Shown here: positions 6,250 through 14,688 of the stretch, piece after piece | Layout: each line of letters begins with the position of its first letter | Position numbering within the stretch: position 1 is the stretch's first letter | Assembly: GCF_001951155.1 (NCBI RefSeq) | Contig: NZ_CP016359.1 | Coordinates: forward strand, 885,001-949,000 | Source of the DNA: Christiangramia flava JLT2011 | GTDB lineage: Bacteria > Bacteroidota > Bacteroidia > Flavobacteriales > Flavobacteriaceae | Reading direction: 5' to 3' | DNA: 64,000 nucleotides | The notes under the pieces: generated by a model | The model's input: only the letters and a program-made list of their open reading frames with translations | The model's database searches: none | Told to the model about the DNA's origin: nothing | Translations under genes and position numbers: made by a program

Positions 6250-8203
6250 CCCTTCCTAACCTTTCAGAAAGAAGCATTTTAAGGTTATTAAAACCCATTA
6301 CTTCATTTTTAATATCAGTTGATTCCTCCTCGGTTTCAACCGTTTTTATTTCCTCCAGCAGCTGCCCTATCTTGAGATCAATCAAGTGACGGCGCAGGTT
6401 TAATATAGTTTGATTCACCCACTGGCTAACGCTGTGTTCCTTCAGCTTCACAAGAATATCATGCTTTTGCCAGTTATGCAGCTCATACTGCTCCTCCTCC
6501 ATCAGGATATCGGTGATTTTTGCCGCTTTATCTGGTTCGATCTCGTTCACAAGCGTTTCCACAGCAACTTCTTCCCCTTTATTCAAACGGTCGATAAGTA
6601 ACTGGTACAATTCACGGAACTCATCATTGGAAAGTGCAATTTCATCTTCCTGAAGATCCAGAAAAATCTTTTCAAAAACCTTGGCATGATGTGTTTCCGG
6701 TTCCAGGACAAGATCCCCGGTTTCTTCATTTTGTTTCAGCAGCAGATCTTCAAAATCTTCCTCCATGCTACCGTAAAGCATTAGAATTTTAATGATGGTC
6801 TTTTCCAGGATGTACAGGCGATCCACTTTCACTTTTGGGACCTGCTCTTCGCGAACAACCTCCATATTTTGCTGTCGTGGCTGGTGATCGACCTTTTTTC
6901 CATCTGCCTTTTGAAGCTGGGCCAGGGTCGCATACAGCACATTTTCAGAAATATCCATGATTCTCGAACACTCCTGCAGATATACTTCGCGCTGAATGGA
7001 ATCTGGAATTTTCGAAATGCTGTTGACCATATCCCGAATAAGATCAGCCTTCTTTACAGGATCATTTTTAGCTTCCTCAACCAGTAATGAAGCTTTGTAG
7101 CTAATAAAATCCCGGGAGTTCTCTTCCAGGTATTCCTTTAGCTCCTCATCACTATTGGATTTAGCAAAACTATCCGGGTCTTCGCCATCGGGAAACGTAC
7201 AAACCTTCACGTTCATCCCCTGTTCCAGGATAAGGTCGATCCCGCGGAGCGAAGCTCTCGTTCCGGCCGCATCGCCATCGAAGAGCACCGTGATATTTTT
7301 CGTGAGCCTGTTGATTAGTCGGATCTGTTCCGGGGTTAAGGCGGTTCCGGAAGAAGAAACCGTATTTTCTATTCCACTCTGGTGAAACTGGATCACATCG
7401 GTGTAACCTTCTACCAGGTAACAATTATCCTCTTTGGCTATTTCCTGCTTGGCGTAATAAATCCCGTAAAGAACTTTGCTTTTATGGTAAATATCACTTT
7501 CCGGACTGTTTAAATATTTGGCTGCTTTCTTCGTATTATTCAGGATACGACCTCCAAAACCCAGAACGCGACCAGACATGGAATGGATTGGGAACATCAC
7601 CCGACCTTTAAATCGGTCAAATTTACGTTCCTCTTTTACAATGGTGAGCCCTGTTTTTTCGAGGTATTCCAACTGGTAACCTTCCTCTAAAGCTGCCCTG
7701 GTCAAAGCCTCCCACTCATCTGGCGAATATCCCAGCTGGAATTTTTTAATAGTTTCGGCCGTAAAACCTCTTTCTTTAAAATAGCTCAAACCAATCGCCA
7801 GGCCTTCATCGGTCTCATGCATTTGCTGCTGAAAGAACTTGTTGGCATATTCTGAAACCAGGTACATGCTTTCCCGCTCATTCGCCTGCTCCTTCTGCTC
7901 ATCGGTCTGCTCGGTTTCCTCGATCTCGATCCCGTATTTTTTGGCGAGGTACCGAATGGCCTCCGGGTAATTGAAATGTTCGTGTTCCATCAAAAAAGCC
8001 ACGACATTTCCGCCTTTCCCACTACTGAAATCCTTCCAGATCTGCTTGACCGGTGACACCATAAAACTCGGTGTACGCTCATCAGTAAAGGGGCTCAGTC
8101 CTTTCAGGTTGCTCCCCGATTTTTTCAGCTGTACAAAATCCCCGATCACCTCTTCCACACGGGCGGTTTCAAATACGGTATCGATGGTGGTTTTTGAGAT
8201 CAA
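6242..8203 (-). CDS. dnaG: DNA primase DnaG, zinc-ligand-free form
   Basis: DnaG makes RNA primers at the replication fork. The 653-residue product has the N-terminal primase domain (LKKSGSNLKGLSPF), the catalytic core with the TOPRIM region (VEGYTDVIQFH and LFDGDAAG, about 260-345), and a C-terminal helicase-interaction region. The N-terminal finger fold appears kept (PSFMVSPVKQIWKDFSSGKGG), but all four usual zinc ligands are replaced: Ser37, Thr40, Asp58 and Ser61 stand where Cys, His, Cys, Cys normally are. The length is normal and the TOPRIM acidic residues are intact, so the enzyme is presumably active. Confidence 0.96.
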   Translation of the reverse strand: MISKTTIDTVFETARVEEVIGDFVQLKKSGSNLKGLSPFTDERTPSFMVSPVKQIWKDFSSGKGGNVVAFLMEHEHFNYPEAIRYLAKKYGIEIEETEQTDEQKEQANERESMYLVSEYANKFFQQQMHETDEGLAIGLSYFKERGFTAETIKKFQLGYSPDEWEALTRAALEEGYQLEYLEKTGLTIVKEERKFDRFKGRVMFPIHSMSGRVLGFGGRILNNTKKAAKYLNSPESDIYHKSKVLYGIYYAKQEIAKEDNCYLVEGYTDVIQFHQSGIENTVSSSGTALTPEQIRLINRLTKNITVLFDGDAAGTRASLRGIDLILEQGMNVKVCTFPDGEDPDSFAKSNSDEELKEYLEENSRDFISYKASLLVEEAKNDPVKKADLIRDMVNSISKIPDSIQREVYLQECSRIMDISENVLYATLAQLQKADGKKVDHQPRQQNMEVVREEQVPKVKVDRLYILEKTIIKILMLYGSMEEDFEDLLLKQNEETGDLVLEPETHHAKVFEKIFLDLQEDEIALSNDEFRELYQLLIDRLNKGEEVAVETLVNEIEPDKAAKITDILMEEEQYELHNWQKHDILVKLKEHSVSQWVNQTILNLRRHLIDLKIGQLLEEIKTVETEEESTDIKNEVMGFNNLKMLLSERLGRVT

Positions 8204-8230
8204 GTTATTTCAGATTTTCTATTCGGTAAA

Positions 8231-8280
8231 ACAAAAACAGGGCTTCAAAAATATGGATTTTTCCATACTTCTAAAGCCCT
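8231..8280 (-). terminator. Terminator of the sigma-factor/OMP operon
   Basis: On the minus strand, AGGGCTTT pairs with AAGCCCT, enclosing a second stem TATGGA/TCCATA, followed by a T-rich tract. It lies after the stop of the 8304-9341 gene and just before dnaG. Confidence 0.75.
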
Positions 8281-8303
8281 TCAAAACTAAACTATTTATT
8301 TGG

Positions 8304-9341
8304 CTAATCCACGTCGAATCTCAAACCGATGGAAAAGTTATGAAGATCGGTTGGCTGATCCTTAAAGACAGGGTTGAGATCGTACTTTGCATAGAGCGCC
8401 GCGCCGCCCCAGCCCATATAGGCACTTAAACCATATACTAGGTCATTCCTATTATAATCGGCTTTTAGCTTATCTTTCTGTTTATCCCCGTCTACGGAAT
8501 ATTTCAGTTTCTGTCGTTCGCCAATTCCAAAACCGGCATAACCTCCAAGACCTATTTTGAATTTATCTTCCGTAGAAAAACGCAGCGTCTTTTCAGTTTC
8601 TCTTCTTTCGGAAGGACCAAATTCAAAATGAATCGGCACCACCAGATTGTCCATTCTGAATTTGGACTTATCCAGGTCATAATCGAATTTTTCGAGTGCA
8701 ATCATATCATCGTTATTTACGAAATAACGATTATCTGTTGGTTTCAAACCGTTGAACTGAAAGGAAAAACCATATTTTAATCGCACCCAGTTAGAATTAT
8801 CGAAAACCCTGGTTTTCCAGGCCCAGCCAATTTCAAAGAACCGGCTACCGCCTATCTTGAAGTCGGAATCGTTCAGGGACTGGCCTTCCGCAGTGGCATT
8901 ATTGAAACCGGCGGCCAGCACGATATCACTAGTGGTGCGCTTATCGTATTTGCGGTTTCGCTCAGCATTCACCTGGAAAGTCAGTACTTTATTGTCGCCC
9001 ATCCCGATGAACCCGCCTTTATCCTCTTCATTTCGTGCATTGAACTCATACTCGTTCTCCAGGATCGCCACACGATTTTCAATATTCAAGGCATGAAGTT
9101 CCGCTGCCTCTTTTTTCAGCATTTCGGCTTTTTCTTTAGTGATTTCCCCTTCGTCCAGGCGCTCATTGATCCTTTCAATTTTGGCCCGAAGCTTATCTTT
9201 TTCTTCCTGGATGATCTTTTCCCGCTGTTCCTGTAGATACTCCTTTTTGGTTTCCACGGCAGTAGAATCTGTTTGCGCTTGAGAAAGTTGCGTTGCCAGG
9301 CCAAAACTGGCCAGAACGATGTAAAAAATAATAGTTTTCAT
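8304..9341 (-). CDS. Outer-membrane beta-barrel protein with periplasmic coiled coil
   Basis: A 345-residue protein with no family I can name. Residues 1-23 are a signal peptide (MKTIIFYIVLASFGLATQ, cleavage after AQA or near QAQ). Residues 30-95 are strongly charged and heptad-like (KEYLQEQREKIIQEE, KAEMLKKEAAELHAL), a likely coiled coil. The rest alternates polar and hydrophobic residues and ends in RFDVD, consistent with a small outer-membrane barrel. ATG 9341 was chosen over an upstream in-frame start at 9377 because the signal peptide begins there. It is the last gene of an operon behind a sigma factor and a single-pass membrane protein, so it may be a sensor or target of that sigma factor. 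Confidence 0.7.
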   Translation of the reverse strand: MKTIIFYIVLASFGLATQLSQAQTDSTAVETKKEYLQEQREKIIQEEKDKLRAKIERINERLDEGEITKEKAEMLKKEAAELHALNIENRVAILENEYEFNARNEEDKGGFIGMGDNKVLTFQVNAERNRKYDKRTTSDIVLAAGFNNATAEGQSLNDSDFKIGGSRFFEIGWAWKTRVFDNSNWVRLKYGFSFQFNGLKPTDNRYFVNNDDMIALEKFDYDLDKSKFRMDNLVVPIHFEFGPSERRETEKTLRFSTEDKFKIGLGGYAGFGIGERQKLKYSVDGDKQKDKLKADYNRNDLVYGLSAYMGWGGAALYAKYDLNPVFKDQPTDLHNFSIGLRFDVD

Positions 9342-9440
9342 AGTGTTTGATTTAGTTTGCTCGTCAGATTCAGGCAATAACCATCCTCATCAGATTTTGA
9401 TTGATGAATGACCCAGTGGGTGTTGATAAATATTTAGGTA

Positions 9441-10217
9441 TCAGTAATTCCTGGAAACGATGGCGGTCCGTGCTTTTTGAAACCCATCTTTCAGCATTTC
9501 AAAGACTTCTCTTCGGAAGGACTGATCGATTTCTGATTCCACATCGGCCAGCAGCGCATCAGCGTCCACTTTTCCGCGGTTATAAAAATTTCTTTGCTGG
9601 CTGATCTCCCTGGCAGCTTCCGCTAGCAGTTCGTTCACTTCAGCGTCAGTCACCGTGCCGTTCTCTTCTTTTTTAGCGACCTCAGCCACCAGCTCTTCAA
9701 TTTTAGAAGTGAGCAGCAATTCTTCCAGTTTTGGCTTTTCTGTTTTTTCTAGTTCTTCGGAAACCCCATTATTTGGGATGACCTCAGCCACATTTTCTTC
9801 AGTCTGGCTGAATTCCCCGGTAATTTCCTTCGAAGATATCACCGGTTTTTTCTGAATTTCAGGCTTTAAAATTTCCTCTTTTTGACCGGAAGTATTTTCT
9901 TCCACCGCAATTCGTTCTTCTGGCTCAAAACTGGCAGGAGCTTCCTGTTTTTCGGCAGGATTTTCTATCGGAGTTTCAGCAGGATTCTCTACTATCGGGG
10001 CGGCAACTTCAGTATTCTGATGAGTTGTAAAAAAAACGCTCACGATCAGAATCGCTGCTACAGCCGCTGCTGCGATATATAACCAGCCAAAACTTTTCTT
10101 CCCTTCCGGAGCTTTATCCAGCCTTTGATTGAGCTTTTCCCAGCTTCCGGCAGATGGCTCGATTCTCCTGCCCTCGAGCTGCTCCCTGATATGATCTTCA
10201 AATTTAATTGGTGCCAT
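9441..10217 (-). CDS. Single-pass membrane protein, probable anti-sigma factor
   Basis: A 258-residue protein with a short N-terminal cytosolic part (1-42; FEDHIREQLEGRRIEPSAGSWEKL), one membrane segment (about 43-64), and a long periplasmic part rich in Glu, Pro and Ala (65-170) followed by helical sequence. It overlaps the sigma-factor stop by 14 bases, so the two are translationally coupled. The order sigma factor then single-pass protein with a small cytosolic N-terminus is typical of ECF sigma/anti-sigma pairs, but I do not see a classical zinc anti-sigma motif. The anti-sigma role is therefore inferred from context and topology. Confidence 0.65.
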   Translation of the reverse strand: MAPIKFEDHIREQLEGRRIEPSAGSWEKLNQRLDKAPEGKKSFGWLYIAAAAVAAILIVSVFFTTHQNTEVAAPIVENPAETPIENPAEKQEAPASFEPEERIAVEENTSGQKEEILKPEIQKKPVISSKEITGEFSQTEENVAEVIPNNGVSEELEKTEKPKLEELLLTSKIEELVAEVAKKEENGTVTDAEVNELLAEAAREISQQRNFYNRGKVDADALLADVESEIDQSFRREVFEMLKDGFQKARTAIVSRNY

Positions 10218-10770
10218 AGACCGTTGAATTTGCGTTCTTTAATTTTTCCTGAAGCATTTTTCGTGCTTTAAATAATTGGGATTTTGAGGTCCCTTCAGTA
10301 ATATCAAGCATATTCGAAATTTCAGCATGCTTGTAACCTTCAATCGCATACAGTACGAAAACCATTCGGTAACCTTCCGGAAGACTATCTATCAATTTCT
10401 GAATATCATTGACCGCCATTTCAGAATTGATATTATTCTCAAATTCTTCTTTCGGATTAAACTGATCTTCCTGGAATTCCAGTTTTTTGTGCTGTCTCAA
10501 AAACGAGATCGATTCCCTGATCATGATGCGCCGAACCCAGCCTTCAAAACTACCTTCATTTTTAAAATCGCTCAGATGAGTGAAAACTTTAAAAAATCCG
10601 TTTAACATCGCTTCTTCCGCATGCTGAAGGTCTTTGATATACTGCCGGCAAACGCTCAGCATTTTTGGTGCATGTAACTCATAGAGACGATGCTGCGCCT
10701 CCCGGCTTCCGGCAGCTGCTTTGTTAATCAAAGCATGTTCGTTCTTAAAAAGTTGGATGACTTTCACCAT
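10204..10770 (-). CDS. ECF-type RNA polymerase sigma-70 factor
   Basis: A 188-residue sigma factor with region 2 (about 25-95; AEEAMLNGFFKVFTHL, GSFEGWVRRIMIRESI) and region 4 (about 130-180; LPEGYRMVFVLYAIEGYKH, ISNMLDITEGTSKSQLFKA). Regions 1 and 3 are absent, which marks it as an ECF factor. It probably directs transcription of a small regulon including its own operon. The following gene overlaps its 3' end and is the likely anti-sigma partner; an outer-membrane protein comes third. The trigger is not evident from sequence. Confidence 0.92.
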   Translation of the reverse strand: MVKVIQLFKNEHALINKAAAGSREAQHRLYELHAPKMLSVCRQYIKDLQHAEEAMLNGFFKVFTHLSDFKNEGSFEGWVRRIMIRESISFLRQHKKLEFQEDQFNPKEEFENNINSEMAVNDIQKLIDSLPEGYRMVFVLYAIEGYKHAEISNMLDITEGTSKSQLFKARKMLQEKLKNANSTVYGTN

Positions 10771-10877
10771 ATTTCTAAAGGCCTTCTATTTACATAGACG
10801 AAAGAAAGTTACAAAAGGTTGCCTGAGGTTTTAAAAATTTTCATTTTTTCTGAAAAATACTCCTGAATTAAAGTTCC

Positions 10878-10885
10878 TATCTTTG
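10878..10885 (+). promoter_or_regulatory. -7 element of the rluF promoter
   Basis: TATCTTTG, a full TAnnTTTG match, 16 bases before the ATG at 10902. No clear -33 element is visible. Confidence 0.5.
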
Positions 10886-10901
10886 CGAAAGAAAGTGAAA
10901 T

Positions 10902-11642
10902 ATGTCTGAAAAAATTCGCATTAATAAGTTTTTGAGTCAGTTGGGATATTGTTCCAGAAGAGCTGCAGATAAACTGATCGACCAGGGAAGGATCAAGGTA
11001 AACGGGCAGTTGCCGGAAATGGGCCTAAAGGTCAATAAAGAAGACCATATCGAAGTGGACGGCAAAACGGTTTCCAAAGCCGAATTGAAAGAAGAAAATG
11101 TATACATCGCCTTCAATAAACCGGTAGGAATCGTATGCACGACTGATACGCGAGTGGAAAAAGACAATATTATTGATTACATCAATTATCCAAAACGGAT
11201 TTTTCCCATTGGCCGACTGGATAAACCGAGTGAGGGACTTATCTTCCTTACCAACGATGGTGATATCGTGAATAAAATCCTTCGTGCCCGAAACAACCAC
11301 GAAAAGGAATACATCGTTTCCGTCAACAAACCAATCACCAGAAATTTTATCAAAAAAATGGCTTCCGGAGTTCCAATACTGGATACCGTTACGCGCAAAT
11401 GTGAAGTGGAACAGGTGGGCCAACATACTTTCAGAATTGTGTTGACCCAGGGACTCAACCGGCAAATACGCAGGATGTGCGAATACCTTGGCTATGAGGT
11501 AACCGCCCTGAAAAGAATTCGTATCATGAACATTGGCCTGGATATCCCGGTTGGTGAATATCGTGATATTACTGAGCAGGAATTGAAAGTCCTGAATTCG
11601 CTGCTGGAAGATTCTTCAAAAACTGAAGAGGCTTCGAAATAG
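10902..11642 (+). CDS. rluF: 23S rRNA pseudouridine synthase, RluF type
   Basis: This 246-residue enzyme isomerises a uridine in rRNA. An S4 RNA-binding domain occupies residues 3-60 (INKFLSQLGYCSRRAADKLI). The catalytic domain follows, with GRLDKPSEGLIFLTNDG at 104-120 and catalytic Asp107, then LTQGLNRQIRRMCEYLGYEV. The last motif and the overall length fit RluF (U2604 of 23S rRNA) better than RsuA or RluB, but the exact target cannot be proven from sequence alone. Confidence 0.85.
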   Translation: MSEKIRINKFLSQLGYCSRRAADKLIDQGRIKVNGQLPEMGLKVNKEDHIEVDGKTVSKAELKEENVYIAFNKPVGIVCTTDTRVEKDNIIDYINYPKRIFPIGRLDKPSEGLIFLTNDGDIVNKILRARNNHEKEYIVSVNKPITRNFIKKMASGVPILDTVTRKCEVEQVGQHTFRIVLTQGLNRQIRRMCEYLGYEVTALKRIRIMNIGLDIPVGEYRDITEQELKVLNSLLEDSSKTEEASK

Positions 11643-11762
11643 TTCCATTTTCAGCATTTCAAATCTTAACAGAGAATTAGCGGGATTTCTAAGCAAAGTC
11701 TTAAGTCTTCTTCCTATTTTTAATTCTCCCTTCTTAGAAGGAGCAATAACAAAAGACTTATT

Positions 11763-12185
11763 ATGAAAATTCAGCCATTTCACCTGGCGATCCCGGTATC
11801 AGACCTGGAGACCTGCAGGAAATTCTATAAAGAAACCTTAGGCTGTGGCGAAGGGCGCAGCAGCGATCATTGGGTAGACTTCAATTTCTTTGGGCATCAG
11901 CTGGTGATCCATTACCAGGCGCCGGAAGAAACCAAAGCTTCCACCTCGAATCCTGTTGACGGAAAAGAAGTTCCGGTTCCTCATTTCGGCGTGGTGCTAC
12001 AATGGGACGTCTTTCACGAATTTGCTAAATTACTGAAGAGCAAGAATATCGAGTTTGTGATCGAGCCCTATATCCGCTTTGAAGGAAAACCCGGGGAACA
12101 GGCAACCATGTTCTTTCGTGATCCCTGCGGAAATGCACTTGAATTCAAAGCTTTTAAAAATATCGACCAGCTTTTCGCAACCTGA
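11763..12185 (+). CDS. VOC-family (glyoxalase/dioxygenase fold) protein
   Basis: A 140-residue single-domain vicinal-oxygen-chelate protein. The N-terminal [17 protein letters not shown] and C-terminal [15 protein letters not shown] are the two beta-alpha-beta halves. Likely metal ligands are His7, His74 and Glu127, so a metal-dependent enzyme is plausible. Family members include glyoxalase I, ring-cleaving dioxygenases and antibiotic-modifying enzymes; which activity applies here is unknown. The AI-2E-family gene follows after 36 bases, and the two may share a transcript. Confidence 0.85.
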   Translation: MKIQPFHLAIPVSDLETCRKFYKETLGCGEGRSSDHWVDFNFFGHQLVIHYQAPEETKASTSNPVDGKEVPVPHFGVVLQWDVFHEFAKLLKSKNIEFVIEPYIRFEGKPGEQATMFFRDPCGNALEFKAFKNIDQLFAT

Positions 12186-12192
12186 TCGAAAT

Positions 12193-12210
12193 ACTAACTA
12201 ACTAACTAAC
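12193..12210. repeat. Short tandem repeat, four ACTA units
   Basis: ACTA repeated four times plus AC, in the spacer between the VOC gene and the AI-2E-family gene and 11 bases before the latter's ATG. It could change length by strand slippage and alter ribosome access, but four units is short. Confidence 0.7.
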
Positions 12211-12221
12211 CAAATATCAGA

Positions 12222-13241
12222 ATGGACAGACTAAAACCGTCTTTAGTAAGGCAATTATTCGTGCTCTTACTGATCTTATTTTTATCGGTTTTAATTTTCC
12301 GGGAAATCATCCCGTACCTCTCCGGAGTACTGGGAGCGGTCACTTTATACGTCCTGATGAAAAAATGGATGAAAAGGCTGGTGGAACGTGGATGGAAACC
12401 TCCAATTGCCGCCGCCCTGTTGATGACCGGTTCTTTCGTGGGAATTTTGATACCCGTCACCCTCATTACCATCATGTTAACGGCTAAAATTGGGAAAGCG
12501 GTCAATAATTCAGAAAAAGTGATTCGGGCGGTAAAAGACCAGATCAACCTCGTGGAGCATGATCTTGGATACAGCGTAAGTTCCAATATAGACACTACTT
12601 CGATCACCAGCTGGATATCTTCCAATCTTCAAAATCTTGCTGGCGGTACTTTCAATGCATTTATTGCGATCGGGATCATGTATTTCATGTTGTATTATAT
12701 GCTCATCAACCGCCAGTCCATGCGCGAATCCCTGATCGAATACATTCCTTTAGGCAAAGATAACCTGCGGATAATAGGTGAAGAAAGCAACGCGCTGGTT
12801 AAATCCAATGCGCTGGGTATTCCACTGGTGGCCTTCGTACAGGGAGTGATTGCCCTGGTAGGCTTCCTGATCTTCGGTGTTCCAGATCCATTTTTTTGGT
12901 TCGTGATCACGGCCATAGGTTCGATGATCCCGTTCATTGGGACCGCGATTGGTATCCTGCCCGCAGTAATCCTGCTCTATGCCCAGGGCAGTAACTGGCA
13001 GGCGATTGCCTTACTCATCTATGGCTTTGTGGTGGTAGGCTCCAGCGACAATATCATCAGGCTGTATGTGCTGGAAAAACTCGCCAGCGTGCATCCGCTC
13101 ATCACTTTATTTGGTGTGATTGTGGGAGTACCATTATTTGGATTTATAGGATTGATTTTTGGGCCACTGCTCGTTTCTCTCTTCCTGTTAATTCTGAAGA
13201 TTTATAAGAAAGAATACGGAAACGCCCACCATCGTTTATAA
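12222..13241 (+). CDS. AI-2E family transporter (multi-pass membrane protein)
   Basis: A 339-residue membrane protein of the AI-2E/PerM/YdiK family. It has a paired hydrophobic N-terminus (LFVLLLILFLSVLIF and YLSGVLGAVTLYVL), a soluble central helical part (about 90-150), and several C-terminal membrane segments around GSMIPFIGTAIGILPAVI and LFGVIVGVPLFGFIGLIFGP, which are family signatures. Members export varied small molecules or ions; autoinducer-2 transport is proven only for TqsA. The substrate is unknown here. The YkvA-domain gene follows 17 bases later. Confidence 0.9.
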   Translation: MDRLKPSLVRQLFVLLLILFLSVLIFREIIPYLSGVLGAVTLYVLMKKWMKRLVERGWKPPIAAALLMTGSFVGILIPVTLITIMLTAKIGKAVNNSEKVIRAVKDQINLVEHDLGYSVSSNIDTTSITSWISSNLQNLAGGTFNAFIAIGIMYFMLYYMLINRQSMRESLIEYIPLGKDNLRIIGEESNALVKSNALGIPLVAFVQGVIALVGFLIFGVPDPFFWFVITAIGSMIPFIGTAIGILPAVILLYAQGSNWQAIALLIYGFVVVGSSDNIIRLYVLEKLASVHPLITLFGVIVGVPLFGFIGLIFGPLLVSLFLLILKIYKKEYGNAHHRL

Positions 13242-13258
13242 AATTTAAAACTAAGATT

Positions 13259-13711
13259 ATGTTTGGACTGAAGAAAAAAATGAATGACCTCGTCACCGCT
13301 GCAGAGGAAAAAGAAGAAATCGTAAACAAGGAATATGTTAAAACTGAAGTCGCCAAGATCGATGACGACGATGTGAAGCTTACGATGGACAGCCAGGAAG
13401 AAATTTCTGAAACGATCCTTAATTCCAACGTTCTCAAAAAATATTCAGAATTGGGAAAAGTCTTATTCGGCATGATGAAAGATTACCGCAAAGGCGTATA
13501 CAACAAGGTGCCATGGTTCACGATCGCCACGATCGCGTTTTCCTTTTTATATATTCTGAACCCTTTCGACATCATCCCTGATTTTATTCCAGGTCTGGGT
13601 TATATTGATGATTTTGCCATTTTCACCTTCGGAATCCGGTTTATCCAGACAGATATTCATAATTACCTGGACTGGAAGATCGAAAACGGCGACACGATCG
13701 AAAACTTATAA
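13259..13711 (+). CDS. YkvA-family (DUF1232) membrane protein
   Basis: A 150-residue protein with a charged, helical N-terminus (1-80) and a C-terminal DUF1232 core: hydrophobic FTIATIAFSFLYILNPFDII followed by PDFIPGLGYIDDFAIF, the conserved D-x-I-PD-x-IP-x-G-x-x-DD signature. Function is not established for the family. It is the last gene of the VOC/AI-2E/YkvA group and is followed at once by a strong bidirectional terminator. Confidence 0.85.
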   Translation: MFGLKKKMNDLVTAAEEKEEIVNKEYVKTEVAKIDDDDVKLTMDSQEEISETILNSNVLKKYSELGKVLFGMMKDYRKGVYNKVPWFTIATIAFSFLYILNPFDIIPDFIPGLGYIDDFAIFTFGIRFIQTDIHNYLDWKIENGDTIENL

Positions 13712-13714
13712 AAT

Positions 13715-13744
13715 TAAAAAGGGCTGAAATTTTCAGCCCTTTTT
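13715..13744. terminator. Bidirectional intrinsic terminator
   Basis: AAAAAGGGCTGAAA and its exact complement TTTCAGCCCTTTTT form a near-perfect hairpin with T-runs on both strands. It sits between the convergent ends of the YkvA-family gene and folD and should stop both transcripts. Confidence 0.9.
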
Positions 13745-13746
13745 AA

Positions 13747-14643
13747 TTATTCCGCGTCTTTCTGGCGCTTTTTATGTCTTTCCCTGGCAAGCAGCGTATT
13801 CTTCAGAAGCATGGAAACCGTCATTGGTCCTACACCTCCCGGAACGGGAGTTATATAAGCAGCTCGTTTGCTCACATTTTCGAAATCCACATCGCCTTTG
13901 ATCACATAACCTCTTTCAGCATTCTCATCGGGCACACGGGTAATTCCCACATCGATGATCACCGCATCATCCTTGATCATTTCGGCTTTCAGAAAATCTG
14001 GGATTCCCACTGCAATAATGATAATATCAGCCTGGGATGTTACCTGGGTAATATTTTTGGTAAATTCATGAGTTAAGGTCACCGTGGAATTTCCTGGAAA
14101 TCCGCTTCGGCCCATCAGGATACTCATGGGGCGGCCAACTATATAGCTCCTCCCAATAACTACGGTATGCTTTCCTTTCGTCGGGATATCATAACGCTCC
14201 AGCAATTCCAGGATTCCGAATGGTGTAGCTGGAATAAAAGTGGTCATATCCAGGGCCATCTTTCCGAAGTTAGTAGGGTGAAAACCGTCCACATCCTTAT
14301 CGGGATCTACAGCGTTCAATACTTTCTGTGTATCGATTTGTGGAGGCAGCGGCAATTGAACAATAAAACCATCAATATCCTTATTCTGGTTCAGCTCTTC
14401 AATTTTATCTAGCAGTTCCAACTCGCTAACCGTATGCGGGAGTCGGTACAGGGAGGATTCAAACCCCACCCGTTCGCAGGCTTTAACCTTGGAATTTACA
14501 TAGGTAAGACTGGCACCATCCTTTCCAACGATGATCGCAGCAAGATGAGGCACTTTCTCTCCTCTTTTCTTGATTTTGGTAACCTCAGCAGCGATTTCAT
14601 TCTTGATATCGTTGCTGACCTTTTTACCGTCGAGAATTGTCAT
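13747..14643 (-). CDS. folD: Methylenetetrahydrofolate dehydrogenase/cyclohydrolase FolD
   Basis: FolD is bifunctional: it oxidises 5,10-methylene-THF to methenyl-THF with NADP+, then hydrolyses it to 10-formyl-THF. The 298-residue product has SLTYVNSKVKACERVGF near 48-64 with the catalytic Tyr and Lys, GFIVQLPLPPQID, and the cofactor loop VIGRSYIVGRPMSILM. The C-terminal signature PVPGGVGPMTVSMLL is intact. It is cotranscribed downstream of ffh with a 45-base gap and ends at a strong terminator. Confidence 0.97.
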   Translation of the reverse strand: MTILDGKKVSNDIKNEIAAEVTKIKKRGEKVPHLAAIIVGKDGASLTYVNSKVKACERVGFESSLYRLPHTVSELELLDKIEELNQNKDIDGFIVQLPLPPQIDTQKVLNAVDPDKDVDGFHPTNFGKMALDMTTFIPATPFGILELLERYDIPTKGKHTVVIGRSYIVGRPMSILMGRSGFPGNSTVTLTHEFTKNITQVTSQADIIIIAVGIPDFLKAEMIKDDAVIIDVGITRVPDENAERGYVIKGDVDFENVSKRAAYITPVPGGVGPMTVSMLLKNTLLARERHKKRQKDAE

Positions 14644-14688
14644 TTTTTTAGTTGTGTGTTAGTGTTGTGTATAATTGAAAAAAGGGAA

